Notes: generated by a model not told the origin, from the sequence alone. Positions 23,135-32,382 are shown, counted from the first letter of the stretch. The stretch: DNA of 36,854 nucleotides from an uncultured Bacilli bacterium (GCA_947629815.1 CANRFG010000011.1:1-36854), one strand, 5' to 3'. A program made the numbers and translations.

Positions 23135-24958
23135 TTAAATTTTTTCAAATTGTGAATTGTAAAGATTAGCATAAAATCCATTCTTTTTCATTAATTCATC
23201 ATGATTTCCTTGCTCGATTATATCTCCATCTTTCATTACTAAAATTAAATCAGCATTTCTTATTGTAGATAATCTATGAGCAATTATAAAAGATGTTCTT
23301 CCCTTCATTAATGTATCCATTGCTTCTTGAATAAGTATTTCTGTTCTAGTATCTACGCTACTAGTAGCTTCATCTAAAATTAATACTTTAGGGTTTGCAA
23401 GTATTGCTCTTGCAATAGTAAGTAATTGTTTTTGACCTTGAGAAATATTATTAGTATCTTCATTAAGTTGCATATTATAACCTCCAGGTAGGGTTTGTAT
23501 AAAATGGTGTACTCTAGCAGACATTGCTGCTTGTTTTACTTCCTCATCAGTTGCTGTTAATTTACCATATCTTAAATTTTCCATTATTGTTCCACTAAAT
23601 AACCATGTATCTTGTAAAACCATTCCAAATACTTCTCTTAATTTTGTTCTATCAAAATCATCTATATTATGACCATCTATTAATATTTCACCATCGGTAA
23701 CATTATAAAATCTCATTAAAAGTTTTACTATCGTAGTCTTTCCAGCACCTGTTGGACCTACTATTGCAACTTTCGCACCTTGTTTAGCTTTCGCACTAAA
23801 ATTATTTATTATTATTTTATCATCAGTGTATCCAAATTTTACATTTTTAAATTCTACATTTCCTTTTATTTCATCTACTGATATAGAACTTTCTTTAACA
23901 AATTCTTCTTTTTCTGATAAAAATTCAAATACTCTTTCAGCAGCTGCTATCATAGATTGTATAACATTTGAAACTTGAGCCAACTGAGAAATAGGTTGTG
24001 TAAAATTTTTATTATAAGATATAAATGATTGTATATTTCCAACTGTTATTTTCCCTTTTATAGCAAAATAACCTCCTAATATTGATACCATAACATAACC
24101 AATATTACCAATAAAAACCATTAATGGATGCATAAGACCAGATAAAAATCCACTTTTCCATGCAGAATCACATAATTTTTCATTATCGATTTCAAATTGA
24201 TTTAACATTTTTTCTTCTGCATTAAATGCTTTTATAACACTATGTCCAGAATACATTTCTTCTACTTTTCCATTTACATCGGCTAAATAATTTTGTTGTC
24301 TTTCAAAATATTTTTGACTCTTACCTACTATTTTACCTGTAACTAATAGTGTGAAAGGTAAAATAAGTATAGATACTATTGTCATTGTCAAATTTATTGA
24401 AAACATCATTATAAGTACACCAACTATTGTAACAATAGATGTAATTAATTGTGTAAGTCCTTGATTTAAACTTTGACTAAGTGTGTCTATATCATTAGTT
24501 ACAATTGATAATACTTCACCATGTGTCTTTTTATCAAAATATGACATAGGTAATCTATTTATTTTTTCTGATACTTGTTTTCTAAGATTATATGTGTATT
24601 TTTGACTTACATTAGTCATTATTAAACCTTGTACATATGAAAATACTGCACTTAATATATATAAGCCTAATACAAATAATAATATGGAAGCTATTTTAGA
24701 AAAATCAATTCCACCTTGACCTGATATTTTACTTACAATTCCATTATATAATTCAGTAGTTGCATTTCCCAATATCTTTGGGCCTATAATTGAAAAAATA
24801 GTACTACCTATAGCAAAGACAAATATTATAATTAATGAAATTTTATGTGATGATAAACTTTTTAATAATTCTTTTACTGTACCTTTGAAATCTTTTGCCT
24901 TTTCTACTTTCCTCATTGGTCCACGCCTCATTGGACCTCTTCTATTAGGATTACTCAT
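23135..24958 (-). CDS. Heterodimeric ABC exporter subunit (canonical Walker B)
   Basis: A 607-residue ABC exporter half with six helices and one nucleotide-binding domain. Walker A is GPTGAGKT, Walker B VLILDEATSS with the catalytic Glu, and H-loop IIAHRLST. The signature is NISQGQKQ instead of LSGGQ, so this protein donates the altered signature of the degenerate ATP site. A basic Arg/Pro-rich N-terminus (RRGPMRRGPMRK) precedes the first helix. It overlaps its partner by 8 bases. Such MarR-linked pairs (LmrCD or YheHI type) usually export drugs or toxic peptides; the substrate here is unknown. Confidence 0.93.
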   Translation of the reverse strand: MSNPNRRGPMRRGPMRKVEKAKDFKGTVKELLKSLSSHKISLIIIFVFAIGSTIFSIIGPKILGNATTELYNGIVSKISGQGGIDFSKIASILLFVLGLYILSAVFSYVQGLIMTNVSQKYTYNLRKQVSEKINRLPMSYFDKKTHGEVLSIVTNDIDTLSQSLNQGLTQLITSIVTIVGVLIMMFSINLTMTIVSILILPFTLLVTGKIVGKSQKYFERQQNYLADVNGKVEEMYSGHSVIKAFNAEEKMLNQFEIDNEKLCDSAWKSGFLSGLMHPLMVFIGNIGYVMVSILGGYFAIKGKITVGNIQSFISYNKNFTQPISQLAQVSNVIQSMIAAAERVFEFLSEKEEFVKESSISVDEIKGNVEFKNVKFGYTDDKIIINNFSAKAKQGAKVAIVGPTGAGKTTIVKLLMRFYNVTDGEILIDGHNIDDFDRTKLREVFGMVLQDTWLFSGTIMENLRYGKLTATDEEVKQAAMSARVHHFIQTLPGGYNMQLNEDTNNISQGQKQLLTIARAILANPKVLILDEATSSVDTRTEILIQEAMDTLMKGRTSFIIAHRLSTIRNADLILVMKDGDIIEQGNHDELMKKNGFYANLYNSQFEKI

Positions 24959-27089
24959 TTTCTAATTCCTCCTTTGATAATTGTGAAAGTGCGATTTGTT
25001 TATAAACTTCACAATCTTTTAGAAGTTGTTTATGTGTACCTATTCCAGCAATTTCTCCTTTTTCTAAAACTATTATTTGGTCTGCATTCATTATTGTACT
25101 TATTCTACTAGCAACAATAAAAATAGTACTATTTTTAGTTTCTTTAGATAGTTCTTTTCTTAATTTCAAGTCTGTTTTATAATCTAATGCTGAAAAACTA
25201 TCATCAAATATATAAATATCTGGTTTAATAGCTAAAGCTCTTGCTATTGCAAGTCTTTGTCTTTGACCTCCTGATACATTTGTACCACCTTGAGAAATTT
25301 CTGAATCGAATTTTTTTTCTTTTTCTTCTATAAATTCAAAAGCCTGACTTATTTTAGCTACTTTTTCTAAGTCATTTTCATTTAAACCTTTTTCTGTTCC
25401 AAATTCTATATTTGATTTAATTGTTCCAGAGAAAAGTAATCCTTTTTGATGAACATAACCTATTTTTTTTCTTAGTGCTTTTAATGAAGCATCTTTTATA
25501 TTTATTCCATCTACTAAAATTTCTCCCTTTGTTACATCAAAAAATCTAGGTATTAAATTAACAAGTGTAGATTTACCACTTCCTGTTGAACCTATAATAG
25601 CAGTTGTTGTTCCTGGTAGGGATTTAAAACTTATATTTTTTAACATATCTTCTTTTGCATCAGTGTATCTAAAATATACATTTTTAAATTCAACAACACC
25701 TTTTAATTCTTTTTTAAATTCTAATGTATTTTCCTTATCAATTATAGAAGAATCTTTATTTAATACTTCACCTATTCTTCTAAATGAAACTAATGCTCTA
25801 GGCATCATAATAGATACCATTGAAAACATTAAAAATGACATTATTATTTGCATAGTATAAGTTATAAATGCCATAAGTGTTCCTATTTGAATTGTTCCTG
25901 CATCTATTTTACTTGAACCTACCCATACTATCAAAACACAAACACCATTCATAATAAACATCATAGTTGGCATCATAAGTGTCATTACTCTGTTTACAAA
26001 TAAATTGGTTTTCATTAAATTTTTATTTGCGTTATCGAATCTTTTAAGCTCATATTTTTCATTAGAAAATGCTCGTATTACAGGTATTCCTGACAAAATT
26101 TCTCTTGTAACTAAGTTTAATTTATCTATTCTCTCTTGTAATTTTTGAAATTTTGGAAGCGCGACACCCACTAAAATTATAACCAAACTTAAAACCGCTA
26201 AAACTGCTATTCCTATAACCCAACTCATAGAATTTCCGTTTACTTTTGTAAATGCACCTATTCCCATTAGTGGTGCATATATTACTATTCTTAAAAGCAT
26301 TATTATAAACATTTGTATCTGTTGTATATCGTTTGTTGACCTTGTTATGAGTGAAGATGTAGAAATCTCTTCAAATTCTTTATTTGAATATGTTACAACT
26401 TTATTAACGACTCTTTTTCTAAGGTCTCTACTAAAGAAAGCTGATATTCTACTAGTTAAAAATGTAGAAACTATTGTAACTATCATTGCAGTTAAGGATA
26501 GTAATAACATTTTTATTCCAACAGATGTTATATAATTCATCTGTATTTTAGTTACATCAATCCCTATTTTTAAATATTCACTTTTAACTGCTGATATAGA
26601 AATTTGTTGTATCAACATTGGTTCAATATTTTCAAAATCTATATTATTTCCATTAAAAAGTTGTGATTGAGAAGCGTATTTTTCAATATCTAAAGTAAAT
26701 AAAATTGGAACTAGTAAGGCATCATTTATTTGAGTTTTTGTATCTTCATCTATATCTTTTAAAACATAAATATTTTCTTTTTCTAATAATGGATATTCTT
26801 TTACATATTTTTTATAATTTTCTTCTGATAGTGTTTCCTTACTAATTAATTCATAATTATTTGAAAGTATACTACTATCTTTAAGAAGTCCTGATACTTT
26901 ATTATAAGTTTCTTCTGTTAATGCTTTAGGCACTACTTTTTCGATACCTGATTGCTGAATACCTACATTTACAATTTTTGATGTGTATTCAGGCAAAGAT
27001 AAATCACATGCTGCTTGAATTACAAGTAGTACTAAAACTAAAATTATATTAAAACTGTATTTTTTTAAAATTTTAAATATATGTTTCAT
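24951..27089 (-). CDS. Heterodimeric ABC exporter subunit (degenerate Walker B and H-loop)
   Basis: A 712-residue partner subunit. Walker A GSTGSGKST and signature NVSGGQRQ are normal, but Walker B reads IYIFDDSFSA (Asp in place of the catalytic Glu) and the H-loop is VASRIST (Ser in place of His). Combined with the altered signature of the partner, all the changes fall on one ATP site, as in TM287/288-type exporters. An extra extracellular region of about 150 residues lies between the first two helices (about 30-185), larger than usual. The stop overlaps the partner start; its own start overlaps the MarR stop by one base. Confidence 0.93.
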   Translation of the reverse strand: MKHIFKILKKYSFNIILVLVLLVIQAACDLSLPEYTSKIVNVGIQQSGIEKVVPKALTEETYNKVSGLLKDSSILSNNYELISKETLSEENYKKYVKEYPLLEKENIYVLKDIDEDTKTQINDALLVPILFTLDIEKYASQSQLFNGNNIDFENIEPMLIQQISISAVKSEYLKIGIDVTKIQMNYITSVGIKMLLLSLTAMIVTIVSTFLTSRISAFFSRDLRKRVVNKVVTYSNKEFEEISTSSLITRSTNDIQQIQMFIIMLLRIVIYAPLMGIGAFTKVNGNSMSWVIGIAVLAVLSLVIILVGVALPKFQKLQERIDKLNLVTREILSGIPVIRAFSNEKYELKRFDNANKNLMKTNLFVNRVMTLMMPTMMFIMNGVCVLIVWVGSSKIDAGTIQIGTLMAFITYTMQIIMSFLMFSMVSIMMPRALVSFRRIGEVLNKDSSIIDKENTLEFKKELKGVVEFKNVYFRYTDAKEDMLKNISFKSLPGTTTAIIGSTGSGKSTLVNLIPRFFDVTKGEILVDGINIKDASLKALRKKIGYVHQKGLLFSGTIKSNIEFGTEKGLNENDLEKVAKISQAFEFIEEKEKKFDSEISQGGTNVSGGQRQRLAIARALAIKPDIYIFDDSFSALDYKTDLKLRKELSKETKNSTIFIVASRISTIMNADQIIVLEKGEIAGIGTHKQLLKDCEVYKQIALSQLSKEELENE

Positions 27090-27535
27090 TATAATTCACT
27101 CTCCTTAAATTGTATGCTTTTTGCATTTTCAAATAATTTTTGTAAAACTTTGGTTAAAGTTTCTAAATCTTTATTTGATATATTATTTAAAAGTATTTCA
27201 TTGAATTTTTTTGCGTCTAACTCCATATTTTTTTTCATTTGTAAACCATTTTCAGTAAGTTTAATTAAAGTTAATCTTTTATCAAATTCATCTTTTTGTC
27301 TATATACTAATTTTTTTAATTCTAATCTATTAATTATTCCATTTACTGTTGGATTTGTTAATTCAAAATGTTTTTCTATATCTTTTTGATAAATTTCTTT
27401 ATTTTCATTCATAAACAAATATACTAAGATATCTGCTTGAGAACTTGTTATTTCATACTTTCTTAATGAATTTGTCTTACTCTTATCTAATATATTTGTT
27501 ATTACCTTTAAATAACAAGCAATGTTTTCTTTCAT
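27089..27535 (-). CDS. MarR-family transcriptional regulator
   Basis: A 148-residue winged-helix regulator. The recognition region HFELTNPTVNGIINRLELKKLVYRQKDEFDKRLTLIKLTENG is typical of MarR, including the DxR wing. It is the first gene of the exporter operon and overlaps the 712-aa subunit gene by one base, so it most likely autoregulates the operon and is released by the exporter's substrate. A palindrome over the -10 region is the probable operator. The ligand is unknown. Confidence 0.92.
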   Translation of the reverse strand: MKENIACYLKVITNILDKSKTNSLRKYEITSSQADILVYLFMNENKEIYQKDIEKHFELTNPTVNGIINRLELKKLVYRQKDEFDKRLTLIKLTENGLQMKKNMELDAKKFNEILLNNISNKDLETLTKVLQKLFENAKSIQFKESEL

Positions 27536-27560
27536 GAAACATCCTCCTATATTTCCATAG

Positions 27561-27599
27561 CATACTATATATAATATGACTAAATAATATATTTGTCAA
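27561..27599 (-). promoter_or_regulatory. MarR-exporter promoter with palindromic operator
   Basis: On the minus strand TTGACA (27594-27599), 17 bp, then TATTAT (27571-27576). An 18-bp near-palindrome CATACTATATATAATATG (27561-27578, one mismatched pair) covers the -10 box, well placed for repression by the MarR protein. AGGAGGATG precedes the start. Confidence 0.65.
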
Positions 27600-27671
27600 C
27601 AATAATACTAATTAAATTTGCATAATAAAAGTAGAATACTCTACTTTTAATAAATTGTTATATTTTTTATT

Positions 27672-28976
27672 TTAAAATTTTCTGTCTATTCTTGGATGGC
27701 CACAATTAGTTGGACAATCATAATCTGGATACATACATCTTAATTTTAAAACATAAGGTTTAACCTGCTCTGCAAGTTCATTTTTACCTGAATTTACTAG
27801 TCCATTATAAATTTCTGGTAACATTTTATTTGTAAACATGTCTTCTGTTTCTAGGAAAGCACGATCACATGCTCTTTCTTTTCCAACATAGTTAATTAAA
27901 TATTTAAGGCTTCCACTAGCGTTAACATGAAGTAATTTACCACTTGGATAAAATTCGTTAACTGAACTAATATCAAGCAACCATTCATGAATTAAATCTA
28001 TTTTACCAAGTAAAAGTTTTGGAATATAAAATTTTCTTTCGTTTATAGTAGGTGCGAGCATCTCATAATTTATTGTTCTATGGCGGTGAAATTGCGCTAA
28101 AGAAGCAACAGAAATATCCATATTATAACTAAAGTTAACTCCATATTCATTTGGTAATTTAATACCACTAAATTTATTTCTTTCAGCAAATAATGATAAC
28201 GCTATATGTTTATTATTTTTATATAAATAATTATCTGTATTTGGAACATTTAACTTAGGACATAGTACATGAGCATCATGTTCGGTTAAAATGACATCTA
28301 AATCTTTTAATTGTTTGATAAAATCTTTAAAATAAGGAACTAACAATTTTTCAAATTCGTTGTATGGATTTTTTATTATATCGTTCATATAAACACATAT
28401 TTTATTAATTTGTGCGAAAGGAACAGTATAAGTTAAAGTTGTTGGAGTAAACATGCTAACCATATATCTTGCATTTTCTTGGGCGATTTTTTTTATTGCT
28501 GAACCAGCTTTTTTCATAGTTTCTTCGTCTGTATTGCCTTTATGATGTTTTAAAAAGAAAGGGTAGTATTCTTCATTTAAAATATTTATAAATATTTCTA
28601 ACCATTTATTATAAAGTTCTACTTCTTTTTTTGAAATATACTCGCTTTCTTTTACTAATGTATATCTCAAACTTCTTTCATCAGCTGAATATTGGTGTTC
28701 ATTATTTAGAACCATACACAAAGCTTTTGGTATTCCTACTATTTCTAACATTACAGTTGGTTGCTCACTTGGTGATGTATGGTCACTTAATACTGTATTT
28801 AAACCTCTTTCTATTAATCGGTCATCACTTTCTTGCAATCTAATCATTTCTGGTGTTATATCGCCATCTTTAAAGCAAACTGCTGCTTTTACTCCTGTAT
28901 CGATTAAGGCTGCCCTTTTATCATATTTCTTATCTGAAGTTAAAAATCCACTTTGAGAATCTAATGTTACTTTCAT
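27672..28976 (-). CDS. Tandem-domain ThyX-like protein
   Basis: A 434-residue protein with two successive ThyX-like (flavin-dependent thymidylate synthase) segments, about twice the usual ThyX length. Segment 1 (about 40-240) has DHTSPSEQPTVMLEI and QYSADERSLRYT, matching the Ser...SxRY part of the ThyX motif, but NEHQ stands where RHR belongs. Segment 2 (about 255-420) has QFHRHRTINYEM, keeping RHR but lacking SxRY. It ends in a Cys-rich tail (CMYPDYDCPTNCGHPR). The start at 28974-28976 follows AGGGGGA. It may be an active thymidylate synthase built across two repeats or a divergent flavoprotein; I leave the gene symbol open. Confidence 0.8.
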   Translation of the reverse strand: MKVTLDSQSGFLTSDKKYDKRAALIDTGVKAAVCFKDGDITPEMIRLQESDDRLIERGLNTVLSDHTSPSEQPTVMLEIVGIPKALCMVLNNEHQYSADERSLRYTLVKESEYISKKEVELYNKWLEIFINILNEEYYPFFLKHHKGNTDEETMKKAGSAIKKIAQENARYMVSMFTPTTLTYTVPFAQINKICVYMNDIIKNPYNEFEKLLVPYFKDFIKQLKDLDVILTEHDAHVLCPKLNVPNTDNYLYKNNKHIALSLFAERNKFSGIKLPNEYGVNFSYNMDISVASLAQFHRHRTINYEMLAPTINERKFYIPKLLLGKIDLIHEWLLDISSVNEFYPSGKLLHVNASGSLKYLINYVGKERACDRAFLETEDMFTNKMLPEIYNGLVNSGKNELAEQVKPYVLKLRCMYPDYDCPTNCGHPRIDRKF

Positions 28977-29037
28977 ATATATCCCCCTATAAATTATAAC
29001 ATATTTCATGTAAAATTTAAATTATTATTTAATTAAC

Positions 29038-30018
29038 TTAATCACTCGTGTATTTAAGTTTATTTTTTATTCGTTTTAATAGTTTTATACTTGATTCAAC
29101 TTCATTTTGTGTATAGTTCGTAAGTTCACTTAATTTTGTAGAATCCACATTTGAAGAAAGATTATATTCTACTATATAGGCTACTTTACTAATTATCATT
29201 AAATATATATCTTTATTTTTTTCTTTTTTAATTTTATTTCTTACACATTCACCTACTATTTTTATAGTTTTTTTTGAATCTTCTGGGATTTCAACTAGAT
29301 TATCATCATATACCTTCCCTAGTGGGAATAGGTTATTTACAAATTGTTCAAGTTTTAATGATAGTGGAATCTTATATTTTCCAAGTAAACTAAATGAGTA
29401 GTTATCGTCTAACGATATTCCAAATTGCTGCAAAAGAAAAATCATTGCTTGTATTCTAATATTTATATTAGAATCAGAAAAATCTGGTTCTTCATTATAG
29501 AATAATTTATATGTTTCTATTAACATTTTACAATTTAAATCTATGTTTATGCAATTAGCGTTTTTTAATAAATAAATATGGTTCGTTAATTTATTAAATT
29601 TTTCATTAATATTATCGTTATTTGAATAATCAATAGTAGATTTAGATAAATCTGGAAAATATACATTTAAGCCTTTACCCAAAGTAAAGTTTGCGTGCGC
29701 TAAATCATTATCAACCTTATTTTTAACATCAAATAAAAATAAATTACCTTTGTTATATCTTACCATTTCTTGAAAATTATTATCATTATATTTAACAATT
29801 AACAAATTTTCTTTGCAATCCTTTAAAATTGTCCTAATGAAAGAAACATTTTGTATCATATTTTTATGATTCTTATTATTAACAAATTTATCGATTGATT
29901 CATCAATTTTTTCTTTATCAAAATTTTCATTGGATATTATCCCTTCAAACATAAATTCAAATTTTTTTCCATTTTCATCTTCTTTAATTTTGTTAAAATT
30001 TATTTTTTCACCATTCAT
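29038..30018 (-). CDS. Unknown protein
   Basis: A 326-residue soluble protein I do not recognise. The N-terminal part is charged and mixed alpha/beta (KFEFMFEGII, NLLIVKYNDNNFQEMVRYNKGNLFLFDV), the middle helical, and the C-terminal 70 residues are helical with a TQNEVESSIKLLKRIKNK end that could be a small helix-turn-helix. The start at 30016-30018 is fixed by AGGAGGAAT; the frame is open further upstream but would encode a hydrophobic stretch without a ribosome site. No family motif is visible. Confidence 0.75.
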   Translation of the reverse strand: MNGEKINFNKIKEDENGKKFEFMFEGIISNENFDKEKIDESIDKFVNNKNHKNMIQNVSFIRTILKDCKENLLIVKYNDNNFQEMVRYNKGNLFLFDVKNKVDNDLAHANFTLGKGLNVYFPDLSKSTIDYSNNDNINEKFNKLTNHIYLLKNANCINIDLNCKMLIETYKLFYNEEPDFSDSNINIRIQAMIFLLQQFGISLDDNYSFSLLGKYKIPLSLKLEQFVNNLFPLGKVYDDNLVEIPEDSKKTIKIVGECVRNKIKKEKNKDIYLMIISKVAYIVEYNLSSNVDSTKLSELTNYTQNEVESSIKLLKRIKNKLKYTSD

Positions 30019-30140
30019 ATTAAGATTCCTCCTTTTATTATGAATATTATAAATAACAACAAAAATTAAAAGCAAAAGCATATTTATTAAATATATTTTT
30101 TATAAATTTATAGTTGTTACATTAATTTTAAAATAATATT

Positions 30141-31397
30141 TTATTTAACTAGTTTTTCTTCTTCTGTCATCAAGTGTCTAACTTCTATTCCTTGTTTTTG
30201 CGCCAAAGAAGTAATTGTTTCAATTTGTTCTTTTGTTGCGTTTGATGTATAAAAACAATATAATGGTTTTACCTTTTGATTTCTATTATCAATTATTGCT
30301 TCAGCAAAATTATTTTTAGCTTTTATTTTTTCTTCGATATATTCTGGTGGAAACAATTTAGAATGATATGGATATTCATACCACAAATTAGTTTCATCTA
30401 ATTGCCATGTTTCTGGGAAACCCCTTTCAATGAACTCTTCTTTCGTAACTTCCCAACTGCCAGCATCAGTTTCGCATACTGAAAAAGTACTACTAATATC
30501 CATAGGATAGGCATAGCCTATATTTCCATTTGTATAATCTGTAATAATGTTTACATTACTAGAATAAAAGCTAACACATATTTTTTTCATTTTATCTGAT
30601 TCTACTGCGCCATTTGTTAATTGATGAATAAAAACACCATTATTTTTTTGTGAATATTCGTGCCATATTTCATTTGAAATATCGATTAAAAGATTTTCTT
30701 GTTTTAAAACTTCTATATAAAGATTCCTTATTGCATCATACTCATTTTTGCTAACTTTTAAATTATATTTATAATTTCTTAAGTTTAGATAAGTTTCTTC
30801 ATTATTTTGTAGTCCTACTGTATTTAACATTTGATTTAATAAGAAATTTATATTTGATAATGTTTTACTTACTAAAGTTTTATCTTTTATATCATTTCTG
30901 CTATCTAATAATGTTACAGCATCATAAATTGCCTTTGTTCTTGATATTAAATATTTAGGTGTTCCATAATAATTTTCAATTTTTGCATCTTTAATTTTTG
31001 AACTTCTTTTATCTATTGAAGTTTGTAATGCGCTAATAATTTCTTTTACATTCTTTTTTAAACCTAAGCTATAATATTTTAATAAATCTTTTTCTGTTGG
31101 AGATTCTTTTAACTTTGGATATACGGAATAAGTACCATTACTATTTTCAATTAATCTTCTAAAAGCAGAGTCATAATAAAGTAAATTATTTAAAGTACTT
31201 AACTCTTTTTCATTAAATTGATATTGGCGTATTTCAAATGTTTGAAAAAAGGTTTTCATTACATCATCAGAAATTGGCTTATCCAATCCTTCTTTTAAAA
31301 GTAATTCTAATATTTTTTGGTACATTTCATGTAAAGGATTAAATATACCATCAACTTTTAAAATATAGTCATAATAATCTTTATTTGTATAACTCAT
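30141..31397 (-). CDS. Unknown two-part protein
   Basis: A 418-residue protein without signal peptide. The N-terminal two-thirds (1-250) is predicted helical. The C-terminal part (about 250-410) is a compact mixed domain: FIHQLTNGA, ICVSFYSSNVNIITDYTNGNIGYAYPM, SVCETDAGSWEV, then KVKPLYCFYTSNATKEQIETITSLAQKQGIEVRHL. I have a vague impression of this C-terminal pattern from uncharacterised Firmicutes proteins but cannot name a family. The final strand-helix segment (YCFYTSNATKEQIETITSLAQKQG) is Rossmann-like in look. It has its own promoter at 31439-31467. The role is unknown. Confidence 0.75.
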   Translation of the reverse strand: MSYTNKDYYDYILKVDGIFNPLHEMYQKILELLLKEGLDKPISDDVMKTFFQTFEIRQYQFNEKELSTLNNLLYYDSAFRRLIENSNGTYSVYPKLKESPTEKDLLKYYSLGLKKNVKEIISALQTSIDKRSSKIKDAKIENYYGTPKYLISRTKAIYDAVTLLDSRNDIKDKTLVSKTLSNINFLLNQMLNTVGLQNNEETYLNLRNYKYNLKVSKNEYDAIRNLYIEVLKQENLLIDISNEIWHEYSQKNNGVFIHQLTNGAVESDKMKKICVSFYSSNVNIITDYTNGNIGYAYPMDISSTFSVCETDAGSWEVTKEEFIERGFPETWQLDETNLWYEYPYHSKLFPPEYIEEKIKAKNNFAEAIIDNRNQKVKPLYCFYTSNATKEQIETITSLAQKQGIEVRHLMTEEEKLVK

Positions 31398-31438
31398 TTT
31401 CCATCCTACTTTTCTTTTAAATATTGTTTTACACCTTA

Positions 31439-31467
31439 ATTATATCGTATTTTAAGTATTAAGTCAT
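31439..31467 (-). promoter_or_regulatory. Promoter of the 418-aa gene
   Basis: On the minus strand ATGACT (31462-31467), 17 bp, TATAAT (31439-31444). From here to the next promoter at 31660 (about 190 bases) I see no gene or structure, only AT-rich sequence. Confidence 0.5.
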
Positions 31468-31659
31468 TATTTATCATGAAATTAACTTATAAATATTTGT
31501 TATTTTTAACTTTAAACATTCTTGTATTACCATTAATAATTCTAATAAAAAAAAATTACCTAATTCAATTTACTTTAAATTAGATAAAACAGGTTTAATA
31601 AAATACTCAACAGTTATTTATTTTATTCGGATTTTAATATATTAAAAATATAAAATATC

Positions 31660-31688
31660 TTGTATTCAGAATATTTGCTTGCTATAAT
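31660..31688 (+). promoter_or_regulatory. Toxin mRNA promoter, copy A
   Basis: TTGTAT (31660-31665), 17 bp, consensus TATAAT (31683-31688). The same arrangement recurs 427 bp downstream in copy B. Confidence 0.8.
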
Positions 31689-31766
31689 ATTTATGGATAC
31701 ATTTGAAATATATCAGGTGCTTTCCCTTTCTGTTTATCAAAAGATAAAAGAAAGGTGGTGGTATTT

Positions 31767-31844
31767 ATGACAAAAAGAGAATTTTCTCAATTTATTATAA
31801 TATTACTCCTATTCTTAGTTGTAATTATTTTACTCCTAAAATAG
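31767..31844 (+). CDS. Type I toxin-like hydrophobic peptide, copy A
   Basis: A 25-residue peptide: polar start MTKREFSQ followed by a single membrane helix (FIIILLLFLVVIILLLK). It follows a strong AAAGGTGGTG ribosome site and an 80-base leader. Short single-helix peptides of this shape are the toxins of type I systems (TxpA, BsrG, Fst families), which damage or depolarise the membrane when unrepressed. The convergent antisense promoter and overlapping 3' hairpins support this. Toxicity is inferred. Confidence 0.8.
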   Translation: MTKREFSQFIIILLLFLVVIILLLK

Positions 31845-31845
31845 C

Positions 31846-31957
31846 AAAAGCATCTGATTTCAACATTTGTTGATTTCAGATGCTATCCTAAATAAGGGAT
31901 TGCATTTGATTCGCCAATCAAATGTATCCTTTTTTATTTTATTCAAGTTTCCTTGAC
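31846..31957 (-). ncRNA. Antisense antitoxin RNA, copy A
   Basis: A convergent RNA predicted from a minus-strand promoter, TTGAAA (31987-31992), 17 bp, TATATT (31964-31969), starting near 31957. It would end at the hairpin 31850-31883 (outer arms GCATCTGA/TCAGATGC, inner CAACA/TGTTG, 2x2 internal loop), followed by TTTT. It covers the whole 3' untranslated part of the toxin mRNA up to its stop codon, the geometry of RatA/TxpA and SR4/BsrG. Confidence 0.7.
31897..31935 (+). terminator. Toxin mRNA terminator, copy A
   Basis: GGAT-GCATTTGATT pairs with AATCAAATG-ATCC (one bulge, one G-U) around a 4-base loop, then six T. It lies inside the antisense RNA region. Confidence 0.8.
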
Positions 31958-32086
31958 ATATTCAATATATCATAAAAACAATTTTTTTTCAAGTCGTTTT
32001 CTATTTTTTACTCAAATTTTTCGTGTTTTCTATCATAATTGTATCTGAATATAAAAAGCAAACTATTTATTTTTAGTTAAAATATC

Positions 32087-32115
32087 TTGTTTTAAGAACA
32101 AATGTTTGCTATAAT
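32087..32115 (+). promoter_or_regulatory. Toxin mRNA promoter, copy B
   Basis: TTGTTT (32087-32092), 17 bp, TATAAT (32110-32115); one base differs from copy A in the -35 box and the spacer has diverged. Confidence 0.8.
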
Positions 32116-32193
32116 ATTTATGAATACATTTGAAATATATCAGATGCTTTCCCTTTCTATTTATCGAATGATAAAAGAAAGGCGGTGGTATTT

Positions 32194-32271
32194 ATGACAA
32201 AAAGAGAATTTTCTCAATTTATTATAATATTACTCCTATTCTTAGTTGTAATTATTTTACTTCTAAAATAG
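32194..32271 (+). CDS. Type I toxin-like hydrophobic peptide, copy B
   Basis: A 25-residue peptide identical to copy A; the ORF differs by one synonymous base (CTC to CTT). The ribosome site is AAAGGCGGTG. Upstream leader and downstream hairpin are conserved, so both copies appear functional. Confidence 0.8.
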   Translation: MTKREFSQFIIILLLFLVVIILLLK

Positions 32272-32272
32272 C

Positions 32273-32382
32273 AAAAGCATCTGATTTCAACATTTGTTGA
32301 TTTCAGATGCATACCATTAGGGATAACATCTGATTCTAGCAATCAAATGTATCCTTTTTTATTTTATTCAAGTTCCCTTGAC
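32273..32382 (-). ncRNA. Antisense antitoxin RNA, copy B
   Basis: A minus-strand promoter TTGAAA (32412-32417), 17 bp, TACATT (32389-32394); the -10 is weaker than copy A (TATATT). The RNA would end at hairpin 32277-32310, identical to that of copy A, overlapping the 3' end of toxin mRNA B. Confidence 0.65.
32321..32360 (+). terminator. Toxin mRNA terminator, copy B
   Basis: GGAT..CATCTGATT pairs with AATCAAATGTATCC, then six T. The stem has a mismatch absent from copy A; the right arm is unchanged. Confidence 0.7.
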
